Source: Oscillospiraceae bacterium
GTDB taxonomy: Bacteria; Bacillota; Clostridia; Christensenellales; Aristaeellaceae
DNA length: 20,921 nt
Assembly: GCA_031282605.1 (NCBI GenBank)
Contig: JAITDK010000313.1
Span: 1-20,921, forward strand
Reading direction: 5' to 3'
The position numbers and the translations under genes were made by a program. This document shows, piece after piece, positions 12,934 through 20,885 of this stretch; position 1 is the stretch's first letter, and each line of letters starts with the position of its first letter. A model generated the notes under the pieces. The model searched no databases. It saw nothing but the letters and a program-made list of their open reading frames with translations, and was not told the DNA's origin.

Positions 12934-15234
12934 TTATTCCGTAAACATCTCCGCCGACAGCCTTGCCGCCAGCACGGTCATATCGTCGCGGGCTTCATCG
13001 CCCATTCGCTGAAGCGCGACATGCAGCAATTCGTTCGCGAATGACGGCGGTTCCTGTGGGAGCCGCGCCATCACGGCCAGCATCGCGTCCTCTTGTTCGA
13101 AGCTGTCCACGATTCCGTCGCTAACCATTACCAGCAAATCGCCGGCGATCAGCTTCATCCGGAAACTCTTGGGCGCGACGTCCTCCAGAATACCCATCGG
13201 CAGCGTGCCGCCGGAGAGCTTACGGCATCGATCCTGGCGAATCAGGAACGATGCGCACGCACCCATCTTCTCAAAAACGGCGTCGCCGGTCTTGAGATCA
13301 AGCACGCACAGATCCAGCGTCGCGTAACGCTCTTGACTATGGGTGGTGCGTACAAGATCGTTAACCATCAAGAGCAGTTCCTTACGCCCGTACCCGGCCT
13401 GGAAACCCTCCGTCAGCAGGCTGAGCACCGTATAGCTCTCCTTCGCCGCGTCTGAACCGTGCCCCATCCCGTCGGACAGCGCCAGCATATGACGCGCTCG
13501 AGGCAACGGCTGCGATCTCCAGCCGTCGCCGTTTTCCAGTTGACCCTGCGCCGGACATGTCGCGATACCCACCACCACCGACAGCGCGGGTCGCTGGCTA
13601 ACGTACACCAATCCATCCCACAGCGGCCTTGATATCAGCGGCATCGCCAGCGCGCGCGACAACGCGGTCAGCGGCGGTTCGCCTAAATCCGCCTTCTCGG
13701 GCGGTATCAACACGATCTGCAGCAGGTCGTCCAGCCGATAGGGCATTGCGGTGCAGACGCGCCAACGCGTCTTGGAAAGCGCGCGTGAAATCGCCAGCCG
13801 TTCAGACGGTTCGACGGTCGCGGCCTGCGCCAGCAGCGTCGACAGTTGATTGAGCAGCGCGACCTGTCCCTGCAATTGAGTCTTAGCCAGGCGGCTGGCC
13901 TGCATCTGTGCGGCCTCGAACGAGCTTAACCGGTTCTTCGCGCGGTTAACCTGCCTCAGCGTGTCGGGTATGAGATCGAACCGCTGGCACCCGTGCGATT
14001 TTGCCAGATGGATCAACTCGCGGGGCTGCATACTCTCATCGCGCGACGCGGCCAGAAGATCGCTTAGCGTCAGCGTCGTATCCTCGAACCGCTCGTTCCA
14101 ACACACGCCGCGCTGGGCGCAGTTCTCGCAAAGCAACGCCGCCAGCTGTTCTATCTCGCCGTCCTCGGTCAGATCGGGATGCGGGATTGAGCGCGCCATC
14201 GACGCGATTGCGTTCGCGCTCGTTTGAATCCACTGAATCGCGACTCCGCTGGGTGTGGTCTGGGTCGTCGTCTCACGCTCCAACGACGCCCGGATCATAA
14301 CCCAAACCGGAGCGGGTGTAATCAAGAACACCACCGCGCCCGCCAGCACATGCGGAAACGCAAACAGCGTCTCGCGCGCGGAACTAATCGTCAGCGCCAC
14401 CAGCGCGTTCGCGGCCATAGCGGCGACGGCGAGCCAAACGCGCTTTGTATCGCGCAGCAGCGACGCGGCCAGCGCTATCATCGTCAGCGCGATCATGCAG
14501 AACGGCGACATCCCGCCCAGCGTCAGCGCAGCGCCCAAAGCCACCCCGGTAACGATCGCCGTCCCCGCTTCAGCCGTCCACGCCAAACCCAACACGCAAT
14601 ATACCGCCAGCATTCCACCGACATGGAACCCGCCGACGGTCAACGCGGCCCCGCCCAGACACATCGCGGCCAGCGCGACCAGGCAGCACAGCCTATCGTC
14701 GGATTCCAGATATGCGCGCTGCTTGAACGACGCCGCCACTCGATCGAATACCGGCGTCATTATCGCCGCCGACGCCGCGCAGATCATGCACGATACCACC
14801 TGCGCCTGACTGCGCCACAGGAATGGCGCGGGTATCAGCGCAAACAAACCCGCCATCAGCGCCATCGCCCATGGCGCGGGTAACGCGATATGCGGCTGCA
14901 ATCCCTTAGTGATCAGCAGCAGCGCGCACGCGGCCATCTGCCAGCCGTTCATCCACGAGATTGGTTCCCACCGTATCGCAAATCCCAGAGCGACGCCTAA
15001 CAGCGTCCCCAACGGCCAGCGATCCCATAGCAGCCGCGCGGCCATCCAGGCCACGGCGAAAGGCGCTCCGCCCTCAAAGAACGACGCCTGGGACAGCAGC
15101 AGCCCCGCTAGCGTATCCGCGGCCAGAGCGGCCAGCCGCGCCGCGCGCGCGCCGTATACCGGCGTCCGCGTAAACCATGGAACCTTCACTCGCGTCGCCG
15201 ACTTATCTCGCAGCTGGGCAATCCACTCCGCCAT
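12934..15234 (-). CDS. spoIIE: Stage II sporulation protein E (membrane PP2C phosphatase)
   Basis: Predicted 766-residue membrane protein. Residues ~35–330 are strongly hydrophobic, consistent with the multi-span N-terminal region of SpoIIE. A central cytoplasmic region follows, then a C-terminal PP2C-type phosphatase with SDGMGHG (Asp588), VSDGIVDS (Asp706) and EARDDMTVL (Asp750/751) supplying metal ligands. In Bacillus, SpoIIE dephosphorylates SpoIIAA-P to release sigma-F in the forespore and interacts with FtsZ at the polar septum. ATG 15234 is chosen because GAGGT lies about 6 bases upstream; the ATG at 15249 precedes that site. Two inverted Spo0A-like boxes lie upstream, consistent with control by phosphorylated Spo0A. 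It strongly implies a sporulating lineage. Confidence 0.94.
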   Translation of the reverse strand: MAEWIAQLRDKSATRVKVPWFTRTPVYGARAARLAALAADTLAGLLLSQASFFEGGAPFAVAWMAARLLWDRWPLGTLLGVALGFAIRWEPISWMNGWQMAACALLLITKGLQPHIALPAPWAMALMAGLFALIPAPFLWRSQAQVVSCMICAASAAIMTPVFDRVAASFKQRAYLESDDRLCCLVALAAMCLGGAALTVGGFHVGGMLAVYCVLGLAWTAEAGTAIVTGVALGAALTLGGMSPFCMIALTMIALAASLLRDTKRVWLAVAAMAANALVALTISSARETLFAFPHVLAGAVVFLITPAPVWVMIRASLERETTTQTTPSGVAIQWIQTSANAIASMARSIPHPDLTEDGEIEQLAALLCENCAQRGVCWNERFEDTTLTLSDLLAASRDESMQPRELIHLAKSHGCQRFDLIPDTLRQVNRAKNRLSSFEAAQMQASRLAKTQLQGQVALLNQLSTLLAQAATVEPSERLAISRALSKTRWRVCTAMPYRLDDLLQIVLIPPEKADLGEPPLTALSRALAMPLISRPLWDGLVYVSQRPALSVVVGIATCPAQGQLENGDGWRSQPLPRARHMLALSDGMGHGSDAAKESYTVLSLLTEGFQAGYGRKELLLMVNDLVRTTHSQERYATLDLCVLDLKTGDAVFEKMGACASFLIRQDRCRKLSGGTLPMGILEDVAPKSFRMKLIAGDLLVMVSDGIVDSFEQEDAMLAVMARLPQEPPSFANELLHVALQRMGDEARDDMTVLAARLSAEMFTE

Positions 15235-15273
15235 GACACACCTCAACATGATAAGTATACTACCAGTGTTATC

Positions 15274-15338
15274 AGTATAGTTGTGTAATTAATACCTATG
15301 TGTCGAATGGCGTTGCGGAAGGTGTCGTGCGTTCGACA
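15274..15338 (-). promoter_or_regulatory. spoIIE promoter with two Spo0A boxes
   Basis: Read on the minus strand, TTCGACA (15307–15301) is followed after 21 bases by TATACT (15279–15274). A second heptamer in the opposite orientation, TGTCGAA, is at 15338–15332. TGTCGAA is the core of the Bacillus 0A box. A 0A box at the -35 position with a long 21–22 bp spacer is how Spo0A-activated sigma-A promoters such as spoIIG and spoIIE are built in B. subtilis. The region lies wholly between comF and spoIIE. Confidence 0.75.
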
Positions 15339-15348
15339 TCAGGCGCGC

Positions 15349-16065
15349 CTATCGCCCGACTACGGCCAGCGTGGCGGTCAGCGAACGCACGTCTATCGCC
15401 CCTTTCAGATACAGTGCGTCGGCGCAAGAGAGTATGGTCCAACCCGTCGTGCGCACGTCGTCAACTATAACCAGTCTCTTTCCTATAACCGGCTTGATCA
15501 CCTCGAACGCTTGGCTGACATTGGCTTTTCGTTCGTCGGCGGCCAGCTTCATCTGCTGGCGAGTCGCACGCGTCCGGCGCAGCGCGTTCAGTATGGGCAG
15601 ATCGGACGCGCGTCCCAACGCCTCGCACAGCGCCATCGATTGATTATACCCGCGCTCCCGCTGCCGGCGTACATGCAGCGGAACGGGTACCAGCGCGTCG
15701 AATCCTTTGGGCAGCTCATTCAGCATTCCAGGAATGAGCGGCCCCGCGGCGTCTATTATGTGCTCGTACTTCAGCGCGTATACCAGGCGCGCCGCCGTTT
15801 CGCCATGATCAAACGGCGAACCGCCGAACACCCTCCGTTCCAAAGTTAAACGCCTGCATCCACCGCATATGCCCTCGTCCTGTTCTTCCTCCGTATACAG
15901 CCGGCGCGAGCACACGCGGCAGCGGCGGCCCTCAATAGGTTTCAACCCGGCCGCGCATTCATCGCAAAGTATATGTTCGTTATGGTACAACGTACGGCCG
16001 CACGCCAAGCAACGGCAATCGAGAGGGTATATGAGATCAATGACTCTCTTAAATATCTTACTCAT
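15349..16065 (-). CDS. comFC: ComF-family phosphoribosyltransferase-like protein
   Basis: Predicted 238-residue ComFC/GntX-type protein. The N-terminal ~70 residues carry paired cysteines (Cys19/22, Cys34/37, Cys49/52, Cys67/70) that look like zinc ribbons. The C-terminal half is a type I phosphoribosyltransferase fold with the PRPP loop VIVDDVRTTG (199–208). In naturally competent bacteria ComFC takes part in DNA uptake; here no comFA helicase is adjacent, so that role is not established. The ATG has no clear ribosome binding site. It starts 39 bp after recF, so co-transcription with dnaN-recF is likely. Confidence 0.86.
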   Translation of the reverse strand: MSKIFKRVIDLIYPLDCRCLACGRTLYHNEHILCDECAAGLKPIEGRRCRVCSRRLYTEEEQDEGICGGCRRLTLERRVFGGSPFDHGETAARLVYALKYEHIIDAAGPLIPGMLNELPKGFDALVPVPLHVRRQRERGYNQSMALCEALGRASDLPILNALRRTRATRQQMKLAADERKANVSQAFEVIKPVIGKRLVIVDDVRTTGWTILSCADALYLKGAIDVRSLTATLAVVGR

Positions 16066-16104
16066 CGAACGCGTTCATCGAAACAGACTTATAGACTATA
16101 AAAA

Positions 16105-17211
16105 CTAAACTATCGCCCCATTGTCGACCATGCACATCTTCCCTACAACCGCTCCGGTCAGATCGCTCTCGTCCGTACACGTGATAATCTTCTGCACTCC
16201 GGGCGTCCATGACAGCAGCCGGCGGCGGCGTTCCGCGTCCAGTTCCGACATCACGTCATCCAGTAGAAGCACAGGCGAATCGTCCAACTCATCGCGTATC
16301 GTTGAGAACGCGGCCAGCTTCAACGCGAGCGCAGCCGTACGCTGCTGTCCCTGCGAACCGTATACCTTCACCTGTTTGCCGTTCAGCGTCAGCTCAAAGT
16401 CATCACGGTGCGGACCCATGCCGGTTCCACGAGACGCCAAATCACGCGCGCGTCCGTTCCTCAGCGCGTCCAGAAGCGCGCGCGCCGCATTATCCTCCTT
16501 GCCGAACGGACAGATGAACCGTGCCGCCAGCGTTTCATTCGAACCGGACAGATGCGCGTGGGCGTCCCGTGCGTCTCGCGCCAGCCGATCAAGAAACCAA
16601 ACCCGATACATTATTATCGACGCTCCGGCCCGCGACAGTATCTCGTCCCATGGTTCCAACTGAGACGCCGCCTCGGACGCGCTCGCGAACGATATCGAAA
16701 GCGCGCGCAGCAGACCATTGCGCTGTTTCAGCGCGCGTGAATACTGCTGCAACGCGTAAAAATACTGCGGCCTCAACTGCGACAGCGTCATATCCATGAA
16801 CCGCCGCCGCTCGCCCGGACCATCCTTTACCAGGCTCAAGTCCTCGGGCGAGAACAGCACGCTCGGCACGTGTCCCATCAATTCACCGATGCGCGCCACG
16901 GGCGACGCGCCGATCAGCACCTGTTTGGCGCGCGCACCCCCGCCGCGGTTCAGGATAATCTTCACGTCATGGGTACCGTCGCGTCGTTCGGTCTCTAGCG
17001 ATACGCTCGCCCTCGGCGCGTCCCATTGAATTAACTCACGGTCGTGGTTCGTGCGATGGGATCGACCCACGCTGCAAAGCACAACGGCCTCGAGCAGGTT
17101 AGTCTTGCCTTGCGCGTTCTTACCGCACAATACGGTAATGCCCGCGTCCGGCTCAAACGTTACGGACGCGTAATTTCTGAACGCGCGCAGTTCAGCGCGA
17201 ATCACGCGCAT
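16105..17211 (-). CDS. recF: DNA replication and repair protein RecF
   Basis: Predicted 368-residue SMC/ABC-like ATPase that helps load RecA at single-strand gaps together with RecO and RecR. It has Walker A GKNAQGKTN (30–38), an ABC signature-like GSQGQQRTAALALKLA (285–300) and Walker B VLLLDDVMSELD (314–325). Length is normal. It begins 9 bp after the dnaN stop with no clear ribosome binding site, so translational coupling to dnaN is likely. The dnaN-recF order is the classical one, although dnaA is not upstream here. Confidence 0.96.
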   Translation of the reverse strand: MRVIRAELRAFRNYASVTFEPDAGITVLCGKNAQGKTNLLEAVVLCSVGRSHRTNHDRELIQWDAPRASVSLETERRDGTHDVKIILNRGGGARAKQVLIGASPVARIGELMGHVPSVLFSPEDLSLVKDGPGERRRFMDMTLSQLRPQYFYALQQYSRALKQRNGLLRALSISFASASEAASQLEPWDEILSRAGASIIMYRVWFLDRLARDARDAHAHLSGSNETLAARFICPFGKEDNAARALLDALRNGRARDLASRGTGMGPHRDDFELTLNGKQVKVYGSQGQQRTAALALKLAAFSTIRDELDDSPVLLLDDVMSELDAERRRRLLSWTPGVQKIITCTDESDLTGAVVGKMCMVDNGAIV

Positions 17212-17220
17212 AGCGCGACG

Positions 17221-18351
17221 CTACGCCGACGGTGCGGTATACACACGCATCGGCAGCACCAAGTACAGGTAATCGTCCCCCTCGAGCGGCTTAACGATGC
17301 ACGGACTGACGCTCGTTTGGAACCGCATCTCCACCGCGTCGTCGTCGATCGCCTTGAGTATATCTATTAAGTACTTATCATTAAACGCGATTTCAAGCGG
17401 TTTGCCCTCCGTCTCGACGCCTCCGATCTCCTCCTCGCTCTGATTCTGTTCCGTGTTGGAGGACATCGTCAGCGTATTATCGCCTATATTCAGCCGAATC
17501 AGATTATTCTTGCCCACGCGCGCGATAAGCGACGCGCGATCCAGCGCGGCACCCAGCGCCGACACCGGCGTAATGACGCGCGTCTGCCAGTCCGTCGGTA
17601 GAATCTGGCGGTAGCGCATAAACTCTCCCTCCAGCAACCGCGCGGTTATCAGCGTCCGCCCCGCCTTGAACCTTACGTTACGGTCGTTGATGGAGATATC
17701 GACAGGCGCTTCGTCGCCCGCGAGTATGTGCTGCAGCTCGCTTAATACCTTGCCTGGAATTACGACCTGCATTGGTTCGCCGCATGGCTCGGGCATTACG
17801 ATCCGCGCGACGGCCAGACGGAATCCATCCAGCGCAGCCATAATCAGCCGATCCTCCTGTACCTCCAACAGCGCCCCGGTCAGAATCGGCCGCGTTTCGT
17901 CAGTCGCGACTGAGAACAGCGTCCGTTGAATCAAGGTACGCAGTTCATCCTGAGGTACAGAGAAACCGAATTTCTCTTCGGCGTCCCGTATTTTGGGATA
18001 ATCGTTCGCGTTCAACCCCGCCAGCATCGTCCGTGAACCGAGGCAGCGCAGCGTAGCCTTGTACGATTGACTCCACTCGTCGGAACGCAATTCGACGTCC
18101 GCATCGGGCAGCTTCCGAATAACTTCAGAAAGCAGCCTGCCTGGAAGCGCTAACCGGCCTTCTTCCAAAATAGTGGCGTCTATAAACGTCTCTATGGTCA
18201 TTAATTCGTCTGATCCGACCAATCTAATACCGTTCTCGTCCGTCTCCAGCAGCAATCCCTCGAGAATAGGAACGCTGGGTCGGGCGCTGACCGCTTTAAC
18301 GGCGATACTCACCGCGTCCTGTAATTGCTTCGCTTGACAACGGAAACGCAT
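17221..18351 (-). CDS. dnaN: DNA polymerase III beta sliding clamp
   Basis: Predicted 376-residue clamp subunit; it dimerises around DNA to tether replicative polymerase. N-terminal LQDAVSIAVKAVSARPSVPI, central GFRLAVAR and C-terminal YLVLPMRVY segments match the three-fold repeated DnaN architecture, and length is normal. ATG 18351 is chosen because AAGGAGGAG stands about 9 bases upstream; an in-frame start at 18522 would add 57 residues with no homology to the family and would run through a DnaA box. An acidic stretch (NQSEEEIGGVETEG) lies in the third domain. Confidence 0.96.
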   Translation of the reverse strand: MRFRCQAKQLQDAVSIAVKAVSARPSVPILEGLLLETDENGIRLVGSDELMTIETFIDATILEEGRLALPGRLLSEVIRKLPDADVELRSDEWSQSYKATLRCLGSRTMLAGLNANDYPKIRDAEEKFGFSVPQDELRTLIQRTLFSVATDETRPILTGALLEVQEDRLIMAALDGFRLAVARIVMPEPCGEPMQVVIPGKVLSELQHILAGDEAPVDISINDRNVRFKAGRTLITARLLEGEFMRYRQILPTDWQTRVITPVSALGAALDRASLIARVGKNNLIRLNIGDNTLTMSSNTEQNQSEEEIGGVETEGKPLEIAFNDKYLIDILKAIDDDAVEMRFQTSVSPCIVKPLEGDDYLYLVLPMRVYTAPSA

Positions 18352-18560
18352 TCGATCACTCCTCCTTAAGTTGACGAGGAATATATAAGTCGCAGTAGTA
18401 GGAGTAGGGAGGTTGAAACTGTGGATAAGTCCAAAACCGTTCGTTACCGCATGGGTTTTGGCTGTGCGCCGCGTTGTTGGCAAACAGCGGCGCGTTAACA
18501 ATCCATCCACAGTCACGTCCAAAAGCGCGGATGATCAATCGCTTGCTTTACTGAGTATCG
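18352..18560. other. Region upstream of dnaN with DnaA box and hairpin
   Basis: No gene. TGTGGATAA at 18420–18428 is a perfect DnaA box (TTATCCACA on the minus strand), and CCATCCACA at 18503–18511 matches seven of nine in the other orientation. GCGCCGC (18466–18472) pairs with GCGGCGC (18487–18493), extended by TGTT/AACA. The region could autoregulate dnaN through DnaA or be a relic of an origin; no AT-rich unwinding element or box cluster of origin type is evident. Confidence 0.5.
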
Positions 18561-18911
18561 CTAAGTATAGTCCTCATCCGCTTCAGCATCGCCGTCTTCA
18601 TCCTCGTCCAGCAGTTCGTCCAGTTTGATAAATAGCTCGTCGACGACTGATTCCGGCACGTCGTCCTTATATACGTCGCTGCCGTCTGGCTGCGGCTCGA
18701 TCCTCAGGAATCCGACCGAGATCTCATCGGGGTCGGATTCGTCCGATTCATGAGCGCTGGTCAGCGCAAGATACGATATATCGTTGTGCGACAGTGTGAG
18801 CAGGTGTCCGAACCGCTTCACATGGCCTTCCTCGTCGATCAATTCGATCTCGCCCATGGCGGAGCGTTCCGCCTCTCCTAGATGGTTCGTATACTCGTCC
18901 GATTTCGGCAT
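18561..18911 (-). CDS. DUF1292 family protein (YrzB-like)
   Basis: Predicted 116-residue acidic protein of unknown function. The IELIDEEGHVKRFGHLLTLSHNDISYLALTSA segment starting near residue 22 and the following VGFLRIEP fit DUF1292; the C-terminus is a run of Asp/Glu (DELLDEDEDGDAEADED). In many Firmicutes it follows ireB and ruvX, as here, which strengthens the call. GAGGAG lies about 9 bases before the ATG. The biochemical role is not known to me. Confidence 0.86.
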   Translation of the reverse strand: MPKSDEYTNHLGEAERSAMGEIELIDEEGHVKRFGHLLTLSHNDISYLALTSAHESDESDPDEISVGFLRIEPQPDGSDVYKDDVPESVVDELFIKLDELLDEDEDGDAEADEDYT

Positions 18912-19033
18912 ATGTCAACGCTCCTCTTACGCTCCGCTAAGCGTTTCTTTTTTTCGCGTCTCGTCCGCTCGCCTTAGCGAAAGATGAAAATCCGCCGCGA
19001 ATCCGTGGAAATGCTTAGTGGTACGCAGTATAG

Positions 19034-19039
19034 ATTATA
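19034..19039 (-). promoter_or_regulatory. Possible -10 box for the DUF1292 gene
   Basis: A perfect TATAAT on the minus strand lies just after the ruvX stop in an AT-rich patch, about 120 bases before the DUF1292 start. No good -35 hexamer is seen, so this is weak evidence. The rest of 18912–19050 shows nothing else. Confidence 0.25.
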
Positions 19040-19050
19040 TTAGAATACAG

Positions 19051-19479
19051 TTAGTTCCGATAACCGTTGTTCCTTGTTTCGTCCAGGTACCGCTGCAGTA
19101 TCAAGGCCGCGGCGGCCGCGTCTATGCTGCCGCGCCTCGCGCGTCCGCCCGCCGTACGAAGAAGCGCGACCGCTTCCTGGCTAGTTTCTCGTTCGTCACA
19201 ATACACAATGTCGAAACCCGATTGGGACAACGCGCCGCCGAACGCGTGAATCTTCGCCGACTGCGCGCTGGGCGAGCCGTCTTCTTGCAGCGGATCCCCC
19301 AGGACAAGGAGGTTTACGCCGTATGGCTCCAGCATCCGCCGCAACGTTTGGATATCGGAGACCCATCCTTTATGAATGAATATGCCAAGCGGCTGCGCCA
19401 GCGTTCGTGACGCGTCGGATACGGCCACGCCTATGCGGCGGTCGCCGACGTCCAAGGCGGCCAAACGTTCGTCAGCCAT
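19051..19479 (-). CDS. ruvX: Putative pre-16S rRNA nuclease / Holliday junction resolvase family (YqgF)
   Basis: Predicted 142-residue RNase H-like nuclease. LDVGDRRIGVAVSD with Asp10, DERET with Glu96 and the C-terminal SIDAAAAALILQRYL with Asp120 supply the acidic metal-binding residues. The family has been assigned both to Holliday junction resolution and, with better support in E. coli, to processing of the 16S rRNA 5' end. GDPLQEDGSP corresponds to the usual GLP-like loop. The ATG lacks a clear ribosome binding site. It lies 117 bp after the reductase gene. Confidence 0.92.
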   Translation of the reverse strand: MADERLAALDVGDRRIGVAVSDASRTLAQPLGIFIHKGWVSDIQTLRRMLEPYGVNLLVLGDPLQEDGSPSAQSAKIHAFGGALSQSGFDIVYCDERETSQEAVALLRTAGGRARRGSIDAAAAALILQRYLDETRNNGYRN

Positions 19480-19596
19480 AGCAAGACACGGCAGACGACG
19501 TAAGCGGCGTCGAACCCCGTTTCCACAGGTTCACGGTGCGAGCGCACAGGTTTTGCGCGGGGTTGTCAACATTCTGTGTGGAAAACCGGGTAAACG
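19480..19596. other. Gap between reductase gene and ruvX with DnaA-box-like sites
   Basis: GTTTCCACA (19519–19527, seven of nine) and TGTGGAAAA (19577–19585, TTTTCCACA on the minus strand, eight of nine) are arranged as an imperfect inverted repeat that also includes flanking CCC/GGG. They may be DnaA-box-like sites or simply a hairpin in the transcript between the two genes. Confidence 0.4.
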
Positions 19597-20541
19597 TTAG
19601 ACTATCTTGATGCAGACCTGGGGACATGCCGCCGCGCAGTATCCGCACCGAACACACCGTTCCGGAATTGCGCGCGCGTGGTTCGATTCCATTATTATCG
19701 CACCTTGGCCGCAGCGTTCCGCGCATCTGCCGCATCCGATGCATCCCTCCTCTATCATCAAGATCCTTGCCGTTTCGCCGCTGATCCGCGCCGCGTCCGC
19801 GTTCGGAACCCTTCCTTGGAATATGGATACATTATAATCTATCTCCGCTTCAGACGCCATACCTATCGCTATCGCGTCCAGGAAATCAAGCTCCAGTATG
19901 TACTTTATAGCGTCGTTACGCCGCGCGATCAAGTGCCCGCCGCCCAGTATTTTCATCCCGACGACAAATAGACCCGCATCGTGCGCTTCCGTCATAGCGC
20001 GCTCCATATCACTCCGCGATCCGTCGGTCAGCCCTATCCCGTCCACGTTTATTATGGCGCATACGGCGTCCATTCCGAACTTAACCGCCGCGCGCACCCC
20101 CGCTACTCTATGCGTCGAAAGTCCGACCGCGCCGATTTCTCCCGCCGCCTTTAACTCCCTATACGTTGTGAGAGCGTCCCAATGTCCGCGAACGGTTAAC
20201 TCGCCCTCTTGTTCGTGCATCAGCATTGCGTCGATAAACCGCCGTCCCATCTCATGCCGCGCCCTGCTGACCGACGCCAGCGCTCCCTCGCGATCCCACG
20301 CGTACGATTTCGTTATAACGGTCAAATCGGGCCGTTCGCGCAGAGCTATCGCTATTGCCGGATAATTCTGGTAGTATTCCGCGGTATCGATCATCGTCAC
20401 GCCTTGACGTGCCGCGTGCAACAGCAGCCTCGCGCCGCTTAGTGGCGTGAATTGCCGCTGAAGCGGGCTTATCGCCAACGAACCGAAACAAAGACACGGA
20501 ACCGGTTGGTTCCGCGATTTATCGCCAAGCAAGGCATTCAC
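19597..20541 (-). CDS. Aldo/keto reductase with C-terminal 2[4Fe-4S] ferredoxin domain
   Basis: Predicted 314-residue cytoplasmic oxidoreductase. The N-terminal TIM-barrel aldo/keto reductase carries the catalytic set Asp52, Tyr57, Lys78 and His109 (DTAEYY, ITKSY, LMHEQ). Residues ~262–314 form a ferredoxin-like tail with Cys267/270/273/277 and Cys296/299/302/306, enough for two [4Fe-4S] clusters. Such fusions are common in anaerobes, but substrate and electron partner are unknown. The start is GTG, 20 bp after ireB, without a strong ribosome binding site. Its place between ireB and ruvX is unusual. Family is sure, role is not. Confidence 0.88.
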   Translation of the reverse strand: MNALLGDKSRNQPVPCLCFGSLAISPLQRQFTPLSGARLLLHAARQGVTMIDTAEYYQNYPAIAIALRERPDLTVITKSYAWDREGALASVSRARHEMGRRFIDAMLMHEQEGELTVRGHWDALTTYRELKAAGEIGAVGLSTHRVAGVRAAVKFGMDAVCAIINVDGIGLTDGSRSDMERAMTEAHDAGLFVVGMKILGGGHLIARRNDAIKYILELDFLDAIAIGMASEAEIDYNVSIFQGRVPNADAARISGETARILMIEEGCIGCGRCAERCGQGAIIMESNHARAIPERCVRCGYCAAACPQVCIKIV

Positions 20542-20561
20542 CAGGCATTCATTAGAATCGA

Positions 20562-20831
20562 TTATCGCCGATCCAGCGCGTCCAGGTAGAACCTGGTCAG
20601 TTCCTCAAGTATTTCATCACGTTCCAATCGGCATATCAATGAACGCGCGCCGTTGAAGCTGGTTATATACGTTGGGTCGCCTGAAATCAGGTACCCGACT
20701 ATCTGCGTTACAGGGTCGTAACCCTTCGCCTTCAACGCCGCGTAAACGCTTTCAAGTATGGCCGCCGCAGTGCTGCCGCTCTCGCCAATGGCTCTGAACG
20801 GCAGGGTATTCCCTTCGCGATCGCCGATCAC
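20562..20831 (-). CDS. ireB: IreB/ReoM family regulatory protein (UPF0297)
   Basis: Predicted 89-residue small protein. ILESVYAALKAKGYDPVTQI and GYLISGDPTYITSFNGARSLI from residue 25 onward are the family signature. In Enterococcus and Listeria the homologue is a substrate of a PASTA-domain Ser/Thr kinase and controls cephalosporin resistance and MurA turnover through ClpCP. The phosphorylated threonine region near the N-terminus is divergent here (NTLPFRAIGESGS), with Thr9 a possible site. The start is GTG with AAGGG about 10 bases upstream. It is the first gene of the cluster that includes ruvX and DUF1292. Confidence 0.9.
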   Translation of the reverse strand: MIGDREGNTLPFRAIGESGSTAAAILESVYAALKAKGYDPVTQIVGYLISGDPTYITSFNGARSLICRLERDEILEELTRFYLDALDRR

Positions 20832-20857
20832 ACAACCACCTTACCCTTCTTTGGTAT

Positions 20858-20885
20858 AGTATACAGCAAACGTAGGATTTTGCAA
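20858..20885 (-). promoter_or_regulatory. Promoter of the ireB cluster
   Basis: TTGCAA (20885–20880) and TATACT (20863–20858, five of six) lie 16 bases apart on the minus strand, about 27 bases before the ireB GTG. Another TATAAT (20895–20890) lies upstream. The region 20832–20921 has no gene. Confidence 0.55.

Noticed and set aside
14224..14883. 219-codon plus-strand open frame inside spoIIE
   Set aside because: Arginine/glutamine-rich antisense shadow of the spoIIE membrane region with no ribosome binding site.
18352..18522. 57-residue N-terminal extension of DnaN
   Set aside because: Not present in the family; a strong AAGGAGGAG site supports the start at 18351, and the extension covers a DnaA box.
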